Origin: Enterobacter kobei
Lineage (GTDB): Bacteria > Pseudomonadota > Gammaproteobacteria > Enterobacterales > Enterobacteriaceae
Direction of reading: 5' to 3'
NCBI RefSeq assembly: GCF_018323985.1
Contig: NZ_AP024590.1
Location: forward strand, 248,001 to 312,000
DNA length: 64,000 nucleotides
Position numbers and translations under genes: made by a program. Below the pieces are notes generated by a model, which was given only the letters and a program-made list of their open reading frames with translations, was not told the DNA's origin and searched no databases. The stretch's first letter is position 1. Each line of letters begins with the position of its first letter. Positions 25,584 through 33,811 of this stretch are shown here, piece after piece.

Positions 25584-26931
25584 GAAATAACTCCTGTAAT
25601 TGCGCATAGACACGCTTGTTCATACTGTTGACCGGAATTTCATCAATGATGCGCCAGTAGCGCGGCACGGCGACCGGCTCCAGCCACGGGCGCAGCGCAC
25701 GTCGCCATGACAGCTCCTGGGATTTACCCCCGCGCTGCTGCCATTGCTGACGAAATGCCTCGTCCAGCACCAGCAGCACACCAACCGCCTGACGCCCATG
25801 ACGAGTGATCGCCAGCGCCGCCGCGTCACGTACGCCGTTCAGTTCCAGCACGCGCTGCTCGATCTCGCACAGCGAAATGCGTTTTTCTTCGATTTTGACC
25901 ACCCGGCCACGGCGTCCCGCCAGATGAAAGGAACCATCTGCAAAAAAGTGGATAACGTCATCCAGCAATAAGCCGTTTTTGTCAGGGATCAGCGGCGATA
26001 TAGCGCGAAACGCCTCGCCTTGCGCCACAAATTGAATCCCGGCAAAGGGCTGCCAGGGCATGTCATCCTGCTGGCGGTGCCGCCAGCCGAGAATGCCCGT
26101 TTCGGTGCTGCCATAAATTTCATCCGGCCAGACGTGCGTCCAGTCAGCGGTTTGCATCACATCCGCCCACGGCAGCTTGCCGCCTGCGGAGAAAATCATC
26201 GCCAGCGGCGGTGGCGTAAGGCGTACATCAAGCCGCTTCAGAAAGGCCGGACTGCTGATAAAGGCATAACGGTGCTGGTGATCAAGCGCCGCCAGTTGCT
26301 CAGCGTAATAGAGCATTGCGGCATGCAGCGGCAGACCGAGCGCCATCGGCAGCATAATGCGGAAAGTCAGGCCGTACAGATGCTGGGGCACCACCGAGGC
26401 GACCACCCGGCATCCGGCCAGCCGTCCGGCAAAACGGTCGGCCAGCAGGCGCGCTTCGCGATCAAGACAGGCTACCGGCTTAACGATACGGCGCGGTTGC
26501 CCGGTGGAGCCGGAGGTGAACAGCTCGACAAAGGCATCCGACGCGATGGCAGGCAGGGGCGGAAAATCAACCACGCTCTCACCGTAAGACGTGACGACCA
26601 GCGCCGTGCCGCACCAGTGCAGCGGCTTATCGCTGAGCAGCCCGTCAAACAGCGCCCGCTGTTCTTCCAGCAGCGGCTCACGGCAATGACCGGGGATCAC
26701 AGGTGTTTTTCCGGCGTGCAGCGTGGCCAGCAACGCGACAATAAACAGATAGCTGTTTTCAAAGCACAGCGCCCAGCGTGCGCCATCATGCTGGCGCAGG
26801 ATCTCGACCAGTTGCGCCACATCGAAACGGAGCTCGCCCAGCGTCCAGGTGCGATCGTGAAGCCAGGCGACCGGCGTGTCGTTCGCGCGCGGGGCGTCCA
26901 GCCATTGTGCCAGAGGGAGTGTCGGGGTCAT
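25570..26931 (-). CDS. apeH: AMP-forming aryl-starter acyl-ACP ligase ApeH
   Basis: An ANL-family adenylating enzyme of 453 residues that should activate the aryl starter acid (4-hydroxybenzoate-type) and load it on a carrier protein. Visible motifs are the P-loop LFTSGSTGQPRR, the EIYGSTETGILG motif and the later LAGRRGRVVKIEEKRIS hinge region ending at the catalytic-lysine domain. Start 26931 (MTPTLPLAQW) overlaps the apeG stop by ATGA. The longer open frame that begins at 27021 lies in apeG and is not used. Confidence 0.87.
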   Translation of the reverse strand: MTPTLPLAQWLDAPRANDTPVAWLHDRTWTLGELRFDVAQLVEILRQHDGARWALCFENSYLFIVALLATLHAGKTPVIPGHCREPLLEEQRALFDGLLSDKPLHWCGTALVVTSYGESVVDFPPLPAIASDAFVELFTSGSTGQPRRIVKPVACLDREARLLADRFAGRLAGCRVVASVVPQHLYGLTFRIMLPMALGLPLHAAMLYYAEQLAALDHQHRYAFISSPAFLKRLDVRLTPPPLAMIFSAGGKLPWADVMQTADWTHVWPDEIYGSTETGILGWRHRQQDDMPWQPFAGIQFVAQGEAFRAISPLIPDKNGLLLDDVIHFFADGSFHLAGRRGRVVKIEEKRISLCEIEQRVLELNGVRDAAALAITRHGRQAVGVLLVLDEAFRQQWQQRGGKSQELSWRRALRPWLEPVAVPRYWRIIDEIPVNSMNKRVYAQLQELFHETP

Positions 26932-27509
26932 GATGTTTCCCGTTTGATTATCCGGCAGCGCACCAGCCACTCTGCGGCCATCAGCAGCCCCATCAGCAGG
27001 TAGGCGATCATGCCGTTCCATGCGGTCCAGACTTGCATATCACCGTGCAGGGCCGTCGCCAGGGCAATGGTACCGTTGCCGACAAAAAAGGCGCACCACA
27101 CTTGCGTGACGCGGCGGGTGTAACGCACCGCAACCTCAGGGAGCTCTGGCTCGCGCAGCCGGGCCAGCCGTTCAACCAGCGGCATTGGCGTCCACAGCGA
27201 TCCCCCAAATACGGCGAGCATCACCAGGTTAACCGCCACCGGATAAAACAGCAGCCATTGATGGGTTTTAAACAGCGCACTGAGCAGGCACAGCGTCAGG
27301 CCGACCAGCGCGACGACCTGCAATATAAAGCGCATCGGCCCGGCGGTATGGCGCGCCTGGCGCAGACGCGCAAGCAACAGCAGCGCCATCAGCGGCAGCA
27401 ACCAGTGCAGGCTGTGATGCGCCAGGCCAAACCAGATCACAAAAGGCCAGCCCAGCATCATCAGGGCGGTGATCTGTTGCACACCCGGACGCCAGCGGGA
27501 GCGTTGCAT
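26928..27509 (-). CDS. apeG: Multi-pass membrane protein ApeG (COG4648-type)
   Basis: A 193-residue integral membrane protein with about five to six hydrophobic segments: near 13-32, 34-47, 61-82, 85-105, 135-155 and 165-182. No catalytic motif is visible. Proteins of this type are regularly found in aryl polyene clusters, but their function is unknown. It lies 6 bases after the second carrier protein and overlaps the ligase apeH by 4 bases, so it is certainly co-translated with the pathway. Confidence 0.78.
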   Translation of the reverse strand: MQRSRWRPGVQQITALMMLGWPFVIWFGLAHHSLHWLLPLMALLLLARLRQARHTAGPMRFILQVVALVGLTLCLLSALFKTHQWLLFYPVAVNLVMLAVFGGSLWTPMPLVERLARLREPELPEVAVRYTRRVTQVWCAFFVGNGTIALATALHGDMQVWTAWNGMIAYLLMGLLMAAEWLVRCRIIKRETS

Positions 27510-27515
27510 CGCGGA

Positions 27516-27767
27516 TCAGGCTTCGCGCAGCAGGCGTTCTACCGCGTCCACCACATCCTGCACGGTGCGCACGGCTTTGAACTCTTCTGGCTTAATCTTT
27601 TTGCCGGTCTTCTTTTGCAGATGGACGACCATATCGACGGCATCAATACTGTCCAGCTCCAGATCTTCGTAAAGGCGGGCTTCAGGCGTGATGGCGTCCG
27701 GTTCGATTTCAAACAGTTTGATCAGCAGGGCAGAGACTTCGTCGTAAATAGCGTGTTGTTCATTCAT
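27516..27767 (-). CDS. apeF: Acyl carrier protein ApeF
   Basis: An 83-residue acyl carrier protein. The phosphopantetheine attachment site is the Ser in DLELDSIDAVDMV, and AcpT encoded at the end of the operon is the likely modifying enzyme. The acidic helices and length fit the ACP family. ATG 27767 (MNEQHAIYDE) gives a normal ACP. The open frame continues upstream to 27917 only as antisense-free overlap with apeE and is not needed. It is one of two tandem carrier proteins; the other is apeE, 16 bases upstream. Confidence 0.88.
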   Translation of the reverse strand: MNEQHAIYDEVSALLIKLFEIEPDAITPEARLYEDLELDSIDAVDMVVHLQKKTGKKIKPEEFKAVRTVQDVVDAVERLLREA

Positions 27768-27783
27768 AGCAGCAGGCTCGTGC

Positions 27784-28041
27784 TCAGGCGCGTTGCGCGT
27801 GGATAAAGGACGCCAGCGTCGCGACGGAGTAAAAATGCTGGCGCATCTCTTCACTTTCCGCAGAAAGTACCACGCCATACTGGTTTTTAACCGCCAGTCC
27901 CAGTTCCAGGGCATCAATGGAGTCCAGCCCTAAACCGTCGCCGAACAGCGCCGCATCGGTATCGATGTCGTCCGGCGTTAATTCGTCGAGATTAAGGGTG
28001 TTAATAATAAGATTTTTAATTTCAAGAGAGAGCGCTTGCAT
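27784..28041 (-). CDS. apeE: Acyl carrier protein ApeE
   Basis: An 85-residue acyl carrier protein. The modified Ser is in GLGLDSIDALELG, the classic DSL/DSI motif. Two ATGs in a row occur at 28044 and 28041. AGGA spaced seven bases from the second favours 28041. The 5' end overlaps apeD by about 20 bases. Two carrier proteins in one cluster fit separate starter and extender roles, though which does what cannot be read from sequence. Confidence 0.88.
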   Translation of the reverse strand: MQALSLEIKNLIINTLNLDELTPDDIDTDAALFGDGLGLDSIDALELGLAVKNQYGVVLSAESEEMRQHFYSVATLASFIHAQRA

Positions 28042-28837
28042 CATTCATTCCTGCTAAAGGGTCCTGGCCCGGTGATAACTGATGCAAAAGATGCCGGTTA
28101 AGCTGCCTTGCCGCCAGCGCCGGTTCTTGCGATTTTGCATCATAGTAATTTTTTATTTTTACCCGCTCGCGCACCTGTACGGTGAACATCGGTTTGCGGG
28201 GTGGCACATCATACCATCGGCTGTTTTTATCCAGCAGATGTTCACTACAGTGGATTAGCACAATGCGTACATCACTGTTGCAGCGCACGGCGATATTGGC
28301 CGCGCCACGTTGCAGCGTCATCGCTTCCCCTGGCCGCGTGCGCGTCCCTTCCGGGAAGATCATCAGGGTGTCGCCCTGTGCCAGTCGCTGCTGACAGGCG
28401 GGCAACAGGGTGTCGGCCTGGCTGTTGATCAGGTAGTCCGCCGCCCGAACCACGCCGCCGAGAAACGGATTACGCAGCAGTGCGCTTTTCACCAGGCAGT
28501 CGGTTTCCGGCATCACCGACGCCAGCAGCACGTAATCGATAAGCGTCGGATGGTTTGCCACCACCAGACAGCCGCGCTCGTGGAGCAAGATATCGCTACC
28601 CTCGATACGGTAATCCAGCACGCCCAGCGTTTTTGCCGCCCGTAAAAAGAAGCGAAAGCTGGCGGCAATGCTGCGTCGGGCCAGACGGCGACGGCGGATT
28701 TTATCGCGCTGCACCAGCAGCAACACGTTAAACCACACCAGCGACAGCATGAGGCCACCAAGACCAAATAGCACAAAGCACAGGCCGGTCATCACCAGAC
28801 GCCATAACCAGTTCAGTGCCGGCGCAAGCTTACTCAT
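28022..28837 (-). CDS. apeD: Lysophospholipid acyltransferase-family protein ApeD
   Basis: A 271-residue PlsC-like acyltransferase with an N-terminal membrane helix (about 11-38). It has the catalytic VVANHPTLID motif (NHxxxD), MIFPEGTRTRPGE (the FPEGTR acceptor motif), and an INSQAD segment between them. It may transfer an aryl polyenyl or fatty acyl group to a lipid or glycerol acceptor to anchor the pigment. Start 28837 overlaps the apeC stop (ATGA); the seven-residue upstream extension of the open frame is unlikely. Confidence 0.85.
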   Translation of the reverse strand: MSKLAPALNWLWRLVMTGLCFVLFGLGGLMLSLVWFNVLLLVQRDKIRRRRLARRSIAASFRFFLRAAKTLGVLDYRIEGSDILLHERGCLVVANHPTLIDYVLLASVMPETDCLVKSALLRNPFLGGVVRAADYLINSQADTLLPACQQRLAQGDTLMIFPEGTRTRPGEAMTLQRGAANIAVRCNSDVRIVLIHCSEHLLDKNSRWYDVPPRKPMFTVQVRERVKIKNYYDAKSQEPALAARQLNRHLLHQLSPGQDPLAGMNDASALS

Positions 28838-29559
28838 GCGCGGCGGCTCCAGCACCACTGTAACCGCTCGCCGTCCAGGGTGAACGCCGCATCATCGCGC
28901 AGGAAATGCTGTAAAAATTGCATACTCTGGGCGAGTGGCGGTTCGCTGAAGGCGGCGGCACGCTGCGTCCGGCACTGCCAGTCGTCGCCCGCTTCAATCA
29001 CCAGCGCCACGGCATACGCCCAGGTGGGCATCGCTTCCGGCAGGCCGGAATGGTAAAACGCCGGCAGCGTACCGTCGAAATCGACCATCAGCACACGCTG
29101 ATAGCCCGCATGCAGCAGTCCCGCCACTTCGCACAGGCCTTGCTGGAAGGTATCAATACCCGCCGAGAGTGATGACGAGACAATCGGCTGCTGCGCGGCA
29201 ATGGTGAGATTCCCCACCGCCGAGTTATGCACGGACAGCGCAAAATCGGTGGGGGAGACCGCCTGCCCGGTCGCCAGGGCATGCAGAATGCGGTAGTTCC
29301 GTTCCAGCTCACCGTGACGACTGGTGTAGAGCACCGCGTCGATAGAATGACGTCGTAGCATCGCCATGCCGCATTCCACCGCCAGTCGACTGCCAGAGCT
29401 CAGGCGGCGGGCGGTCATCATGGGCAGTTCGGTGAGCTTTGCCTGCGGTGCATCGGGATCGATGACGTGATGCTGGCAGGCCCATTCCCGCCATTGCGCC
29501 GTGTCGCTCAAGCCCGGCGCTCTGGCCTGCCAGTCAATTATGTTTAATGCTAAATTCAT
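28834..29559 (-). CDS. apeC: Ketosynthase-like chain length factor ApeC
   Basis: A 241-residue protein related to the N-terminal half of beta-ketoacyl synthases. In place of the nucleophile motif (TACSSS type) it reads VSSSLSAGIDTF near residue 127, without Cys, and the C-terminal His-containing half is missing. This is what is expected for the chain-length-factor partner of an aryl polyene ketosynthase, here ApeO, and it should set chain length rather than catalyse. The gap to apeB upstream is 56 bases, the largest inside the operon. Confidence 0.8.
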   Translation of the reverse strand: MNLALNIIDWQARAPGLSDTAQWREWACQHHVIDPDAPQAKLTELPMMTARRLSSGSRLAVECGMAMLRRHSIDAVLYTSRHGELERNYRILHALATGQAVSPTDFALSVHNSAVGNLTIAAQQPIVSSSLSAGIDTFQQGLCEVAGLLHAGYQRVLMVDFDGTLPAFYHSGLPEAMPTWAYAVALVIEAGDDWQCRTQRAAAFSEPPLAQSMQFLQHFLRDDAAFTLDGERLQWCWSRRA

Positions 29560-29615
29560 CCACGCCAGCTCGCGAAAATCGTCACAAAGTTGACGCTACT
29601 TTCAACGTCACGTTC

Positions 29616-30674
29616 TTACTGTTTTTGACATATCAGCAGGGTATGTCCCAGGCCGAGATTATCGTGGCGCTGGTCTATCCTGAAACCCGCGCTTTCAAGA
29701 TAATGATAAAACTTTTCTACGCTGTAGAAACGGCTGTTGCCGTTTGCCATACAGGTAAAATAGAGCGACGAAGCATTCAGACTGAACGACGCCGCTTCAA
29801 ATTTTTGTGCATCCCAGAACAGTTCCATAATGCACAGCCGCGCCCCCGGTTTCATCACCGTGGCGACCTTGCTTAACATGGCGATAATTTGTTCAGGAGA
29901 GAAGCAGTCGAGGAACTGACTCATCCACCATATATCGGCATCACCGGGTAACGGTGTCGTTCCCAGCATATCCACCGCATGAAAATCGATGCGCGCTGAC
30001 AGACCTGCGGCCTCGACATTGTGGCGCGCCAGAGCGATCTGCTGCGGCAGATCCAGCAAGGTGACGCTGACATTCTCATCATATTTGCAGCAACGCAATG
30101 CCCATTTTCCGGTATTTCCGCCGACATCGTACAGTTTTGCCGGTTTGCTGGCGAATATATATGGCAGCGCAGCGTTAAATGCCGCATCAGAATAGAAATG
30201 ATCGAAGGCAAACCAGCTTTCGCGCGCCGCTTCGGGTAATTCCGAAAGTGCGGGATATATGGTCGGCCAGTCGCCAAAGACTTTTAATCCGCTTGGCTGT
30301 CCGGTCTCCAGCGCCGTTTGTAAATTAAATAATCCCTGATAACAAACGTGCTGGGTGAAATCCATATTGATACGCGTCATGGGATCATGCAGCAGAAAAT
30401 GCCCGACTTTCGCGAGGGCATAATGCCCGGCATGATGGGTGATGATGCGTCCGCTCAGGCCCATGTCCAGCAGCACGCCAATCGCATATTCACTGGCGGC
30501 GCTGTTGGCGACAATATCCGCCAGCGGCGCGCCGCGCTTTCCTTGTTTATCCAGATATGCCAGTACACCAAAATTGCGCAGGCACAGGGCGGTCTGAAAT
30601 AACATCGGGGCAAAGGCAATACGCTGCGCTTCGGTGATCGCGTCCAGTGCGCTTAAGGTATCCTGCTGGTACAT
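29616..30674 (-). CDS. apeB: SAM-dependent methyltransferase ApeB
   Basis: A 352-residue O-methyltransferase-like protein. The N-terminal 150 residues are helical, as in dimerising plant/bacterial O-methyltransferases. The SAM motif I is LYDVGGNTGKWALR near residue 170, followed by VTLLDLPQQIALAR and the motif DIWWMSQFLDCFSPEQ, and later PGARLCIMELFWD. It probably methylates the aryl head group of the polyene. It starts 19 bases after apeA. Confidence 0.83.
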   Translation of the reverse strand: MYQQDTLSALDAITEAQRIAFAPMLFQTALCLRNFGVLAYLDKQGKRGAPLADIVANSAASEYAIGVLLDMGLSGRIITHHAGHYALAKVGHFLLHDPMTRINMDFTQHVCYQGLFNLQTALETGQPSGLKVFGDWPTIYPALSELPEAARESWFAFDHFYSDAAFNAALPYIFASKPAKLYDVGGNTGKWALRCCKYDENVSVTLLDLPQQIALARHNVEAAGLSARIDFHAVDMLGTTPLPGDADIWWMSQFLDCFSPEQIIAMLSKVATVMKPGARLCIMELFWDAQKFEAASFSLNASSLYFTCMANGNSRFYSVEKFYHYLESAGFRIDQRHDNLGLGHTLLICQKQ

Positions 30675-30693
30675 CGGGCCTTATCCTTTCTGA

Positions 30694-31083
30694 TTATTGC
30701 GTGCCGCTCGCTGACAGATTGACCTGAATATCTTTATCGAGGTTATTCACCCAACGGTTATAGTTTTTATGAATTTTCCCGCCGGACGCACGCAGGTTCT
30801 GACTGTTGGCGTAGGTAATGGAGTAGCTGGTGGCGGTGTAATTCACGCGCACTTCCGCCATATGGTCGCGGGATTGCTGACGCGCCGTGATCGCGCCAGG
30901 ACCGGCATCGTTCATGATCCACTGACGCTGTGCGCCTGCTTTCAGAATGGCGCTTCTGACCTGCTCCTGGGTGTGGCCCACGCTGACGGTGCTGTGAACA
31001 TTGTAAACTGGCGCAGTGCGCGCACATCCGGCCAGCGCGCCGACAACCGCGAGCGCCGCAAATAACCTGGCATATTTTTTCAT
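30694..31083 (-). CDS. apeA: Aryl polyene cluster lipoprotein ApeA
   Basis: A 129-residue lipoprotein with signal peptide and lipobox LAGC (Cys20). Ala follows the Cys, so outer-membrane sorting is expected. The mature domain (about 110 residues, basic, with GHTQEQVRSAILKAGAQR and a central YTATSYSITYANS strand pair) has no enzyme motif. It is the first gene of the operon as drawn, preceded by a CGGAG-like ribosome-binding site and the AT-rich promoter region. A role in exporting or anchoring the pigment is plausible but unknown. Confidence 0.75.
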   Translation of the reverse strand: MKKYARLFAALAVVGALAGCARTAPVYNVHSTVSVGHTQEQVRSAILKAGAQRQWIMNDAGPGAITARQQSRDHMAEVRVNYTATSYSITYANSQNLRASGGKIHKNYNRWVNNLDKDIQVNLSASGTQ

Positions 31084-31263
31084 GACGACTCCGTATCAAT
31101 AATGATGGCAATGACAGATCAGACCGGAGACGCGAATAATGGAGCATTATTCGACGGTATATCGGCAGCTAATGATCTGCGCGCGCAATAATAAATTATT
31201 GATAATTAAAAGGCGCGTTTTTTTATTCGCCATGACGTAATTAATTTTTACGTTGATGCCGAT
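31084..31263 (-). promoter_or_regulatory. Presumed ape operon promoter region with 21-base palindrome
   Basis: The 180 bases before apeA are AT-rich and hold the palindrome CGAATAATG-GAG-CATTATTCG at 31133-31153, with 9-base perfect arms, about 50 bases from the apeA start. A dimeric repressor or activator site is likely, or a stem in the mRNA leader. No promoter hexamers can be chosen with confidence. The upstream yhhT terminator isolates this region, so the ape operon must have its own promoter here. Confidence 0.5.
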
Positions 31264-31266
31264 CAT

Positions 31267-31309
31267 AAAAAAATAGCCTGGAATTATCTCAATATAATCC
31301 AGGCTATTT
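31267..31309 (-). terminator. Rho-independent terminator of yhhT
   Basis: A 12-bp stem (AAATAGCCTGGA paired with TCCAGGCTATTT) with a loop of about 15 bases. Read on the minus strand it is followed by a run of seven U, the classical intrinsic terminator. It separates yhhT from the ape operon. Confidence 0.85.
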
Positions 31310-31365
31310 AAATTAAATTTTTACGCGTTTATTCCGCAAACGGTATTGGTCGCGATGATTTATCG

Positions 31366-32415
31366 CTAGCCGGGCAGCCTGGTTTTAGGACGACCAGGTC
31401 CCAGCAGGATCGCCAGCTTGCTGCCGCCTTTGGTGGTTTCCATCCAGATCTTACAGACGCTGGTAAGCGGCACCGAGAGCAGCATACCTACCGGGCCGAG
31501 CAGCCATCCCCAGATCAGTAACGATAAGAACACCACCATCGTCGACATGCCCAGTCGGTGACCCATCATGCGCGGCTCCACCATATTCCCGAGGATCATA
31601 TGCACCACGAGGAACAGGATCCCCACCATCATAAATTCATAGAAACCGTTAAACAGGAAAGCCTGGATCATCGGCGGAATAGCTGAAATGACCGAACCGA
31701 TATTGGGCACATAGTTAAGCAGGAATGCCAGCACGCCCCACATCAGGGCAAACTGCACGCCCAGCAGCATTAATCCCAGCCAGATGATTGCGCCGGTCCA
31801 CAGGCTGATCAGCGTTTTCAGCGCCAGATAGTGGGAGACACCTTTTAAGGCACGGTGCAGCCCGGCGATGTGGATCTGCGGATTGTTCAGCGCAAAGCGC
31901 AGTTTGTACGGCAGATGGCGCACTTCAAACAGCATAAACACCACGGTCATCACCAGCAGCACGATACTGGCCATGGCGTTCGACAGGCCGGTCATCAGCA
32001 GGGTAGCGAAGGCCATCATTTTGTCGGAGTCCATGCGCTGTAACATACGCTCCGGCGACATGTGCAGATGCAGGAACGGCATCATGTCCTGTAACTGAAG
32101 CACTTTGCGGGTTAATTCCTTGTTGTATTTAGGCAGCATGGTGATGAATTCATTAAACGACGCGGCCAGTACGCCAAACAGCGCGGTCAGCACAATCATC
32201 ATTACCACCACCACAATGGTGATTGCCACCGGGCGTTTCACACCCCGGCGCAGGAACCAGGTGACCAGCGGGTTAAGAACGATGGCGAAAAACAGCGCCA
32301 TTAATAACTGAACAATAATGTCGGCGGCAGCATGTATGCCCGCCAGAATAATAACCAGAGAGGCCAGTTTAAGAAGTATGTGCAAACCCGCTTTATCGGG
32401 CTGGGGGGTGGTCAT
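31366..32415 (-). CDS. yhhT: AI-2E/PerM-family membrane protein YhhT
   Basis: A 349-residue multi-spanning protein of the AI-2E transporter/PerM family, of unknown substrate. The length and sequence match E. coli YhhT closely: HILLKLASLV at the start, FFAIVLNPLVTWF, the GLHRALKGVSHYLALKT segment and a GPGRPKTRLPG C-terminus. Start 32415 (MTTPQPDK) is set by AAGGA upstream and homology; the longer open frame to 32517 is not. In K-12 this gene also lies between acpT and yhhS. Confidence 0.92.
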   Translation of the reverse strand: MTTPQPDKAGLHILLKLASLVIILAGIHAAADIIVQLLMALFFAIVLNPLVTWFLRRGVKRPVAITIVVVVMMIVLTALFGVLAASFNEFITMLPKYNKELTRKVLQLQDMMPFLHLHMSPERMLQRMDSDKMMAFATLLMTGLSNAMASIVLLVMTVVFMLFEVRHLPYKLRFALNNPQIHIAGLHRALKGVSHYLALKTLISLWTGAIIWLGLMLLGVQFALMWGVLAFLLNYVPNIGSVISAIPPMIQAFLFNGFYEFMMVGILFLVVHMILGNMVEPRMMGHRLGMSTMVVFLSLLIWGWLLGPVGMLLSVPLTSVCKIWMETTKGGSKLAILLGPGRPKTRLPG

Positions 32416-32558
32416 AGTGAATTCCTTTATTCGCAGTCCCGCTAAGTGTAGTGCGTTAGCGGCGCTTCGCATGACGTGCATTATCTGAATCTGCTGCTGA
32501 TTTTCCGCCGTCATCATGATAATAGTGAAACACTGTTGTAAAAAATGTGGTGAGTTCC

Positions 32559-33761
32559 ATGCCTGAACCCGTTGCCGAACCGGCGCTGAACGGACTGCGC
32601 CTTAATCTGCGCATTATCTCTGTCGTTATTTTTAACTTCGCCAGTTATCTGACCATCGGCTTACCGCTGGCGGTGCTGCCGGGCTATGTCCATGATGTGA
32701 TGGGATTTAGCGCCTTCTGGGCGGGACTGGTGATCAGCCTGCAATATTTTGCCACCCTGGTAAGCCGTCCTCATGCCGGACGCTATGCCGACTTGTTCGG
32801 CCCGAAAAAGATTGTCGTCTTCGGTTTATGCGGCTGCGTGCTGAGCGGCCTGTTTTATCTGCTGGCGGGGCTGAGCACCGCCACGCCGGTGGTCTGTTTG
32901 CTGCTGCTGTGCCTGGGCCGCGTGATCCTCGGCATCGGGCAGAGTTTTGCCGGGACCGGGGCTACGCTGTGGGGCGTTGGCGTGGTGGGATCGCTGCATA
33001 TCGGTAAAGTGATCTCCTGGAACGGTATTGCCTCCTATGGCGCGATGGCGATCGGTGCCCCGCTGGGCGTGCTTTGCTATCACTACACCGGCCTGACGGG
33101 GCTGGCGGTGATTATTATGGCGGTAGCGGTGACAGCGCTGCTGTTCGCGCTGAGCCGTCCGACGGTGAAGGTCAGCAAAGGCAAGCCGCTGCCGTTTCGC
33201 GCGGTACTGGGCCGGGTCTGGCTGTATGGCATGGCGCTGGCGCTCGGCTCCGCCGGGTTTGGCGTCATCGCCACCTTTATCACCCTGTTTTACGATGCCC
33301 GTGGCTGGGATGGCGCGGCCTTTGCGCTTACGCTGTTCAGCTGTGCGTTTGTTGGCACGCGACTGTTTTTCCCCAATACCGTAAACCGCGTCGGCGGCCT
33401 GAACGTGGCGATGGTCTGCTTTGTGGTGGAAACGCTCGGTCTGGTGTTAGTGGGGCTGGCGGTCGAGCCGTGGATGGCAAAAGTGGGTGTGTTGCTGGCA
33501 GGGGCAGGCTTTTCGCTGGTCTTCCCGGCGCTGGGCGTGGTGGCGGTAAAAGCAGTACCGCAGCAAAATCAGGGGGCGGCGCTGGCGACCTATACGGTAT
33601 TTATGGATCTGTCGCTGGGGGTGACCGGACCGGCAGCCGGGCTGTTAATGGCGTGGGCGGGCGTATCGGTGATCTATCTGGCCGCAGCGGGGCTGGTCGC
33701 AGTGGCGCTGCTGCTGGCGTGGCGGTTAAAAAAACGGCCTCCACTGGAGACCGTTTTGTAG
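32559..33761 (+). CDS. yhhS: MFS transporter YhhS
   Basis: A 12-helix major facilitator of 400 residues with the family motif PHAGRYADLFGPKK in the loop after helix 2, and GIGQSFAGTGATLWGVGVVG. E. coli YhhS is a drug/arabinose-type exporter of uncertain substrate. Start 32559 (MPEPVAEPAL) follows homology; the open frame begins four codons earlier. The gene is divergent from yhhT. The last 11 codons form part of an intrinsic terminator hairpin (see the terminator entry), and the C-terminus LKKRPPLETVL looks shorter than the E. coli protein. Confidence 0.9.
   Translation: MPEPVAEPALNGLRLNLRIISVVIFNFASYLTIGLPLAVLPGYVHDVMGFSAFWAGLVISLQYFATLVSRPHAGRYADLFGPKKIVVFGLCGCVLSGLFYLLAGLSTATPVVCLLLLCLGRVILGIGQSFAGTGATLWGVGVVGSLHIGKVISWNGIASYGAMAIGAPLGVLCYHYTGLTGLAVIIMAVAVTALLFALSRPTVKVSKGKPLPFRAVLGRVWLYGMALALGSAGFGVIATFITLFYDARGWDGAAFALTLFSCAFVGTRLFFPNTVNRVGGLNVAMVCFVVETLGLVLVGLAVEPWMAKVGVLLAGAGFSLVFPALGVVAVKAVPQQNQGAALATYTVFMDLSLGVTGPAAGLLMAWAGVSVIYLAAAGLVAVALLLAWRLKKRPPLETVL
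33728..33757. terminator. Bidirectional intrinsic terminator inside the 3' end of yhhS
   Basis: An almost perfect stem-loop (AAAACGG-C-CTCCA-C-TGGAG-A-CCGTTTT) ends just before the yhhS stop codon (33759-33761). It has an A-run on the left and a T-run on the right, so it could end both yhhS (+) and dcrB (-) transcripts. Confidence 0.65.
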
Positions 33762-33780
33762 CGGTTTGAACCTGCGTAGT

Positions 33781-33804
33781 CCGGGTAAACGCTGCGCCAC
33801 CCGG
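33781..33804. repeat. REP-like inverted repeat between yhhS and dcrB
   Basis: CCGGGT and ACCCGG arms enclose AAACGCTGCGCC, the layout of enterobacterial REP elements. It is a single unit between convergent genes. Confidence 0.5.
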
Positions 33805-33811
33805 CAGAGCC

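Noticed and set aside
26020..27003. 327-residue open frame antisense to apeH/apeG
   Set aside because: Basic, low-complexity composition typical of complementary frames; the opposite strand encodes clear motifs of the adenylating ligase.
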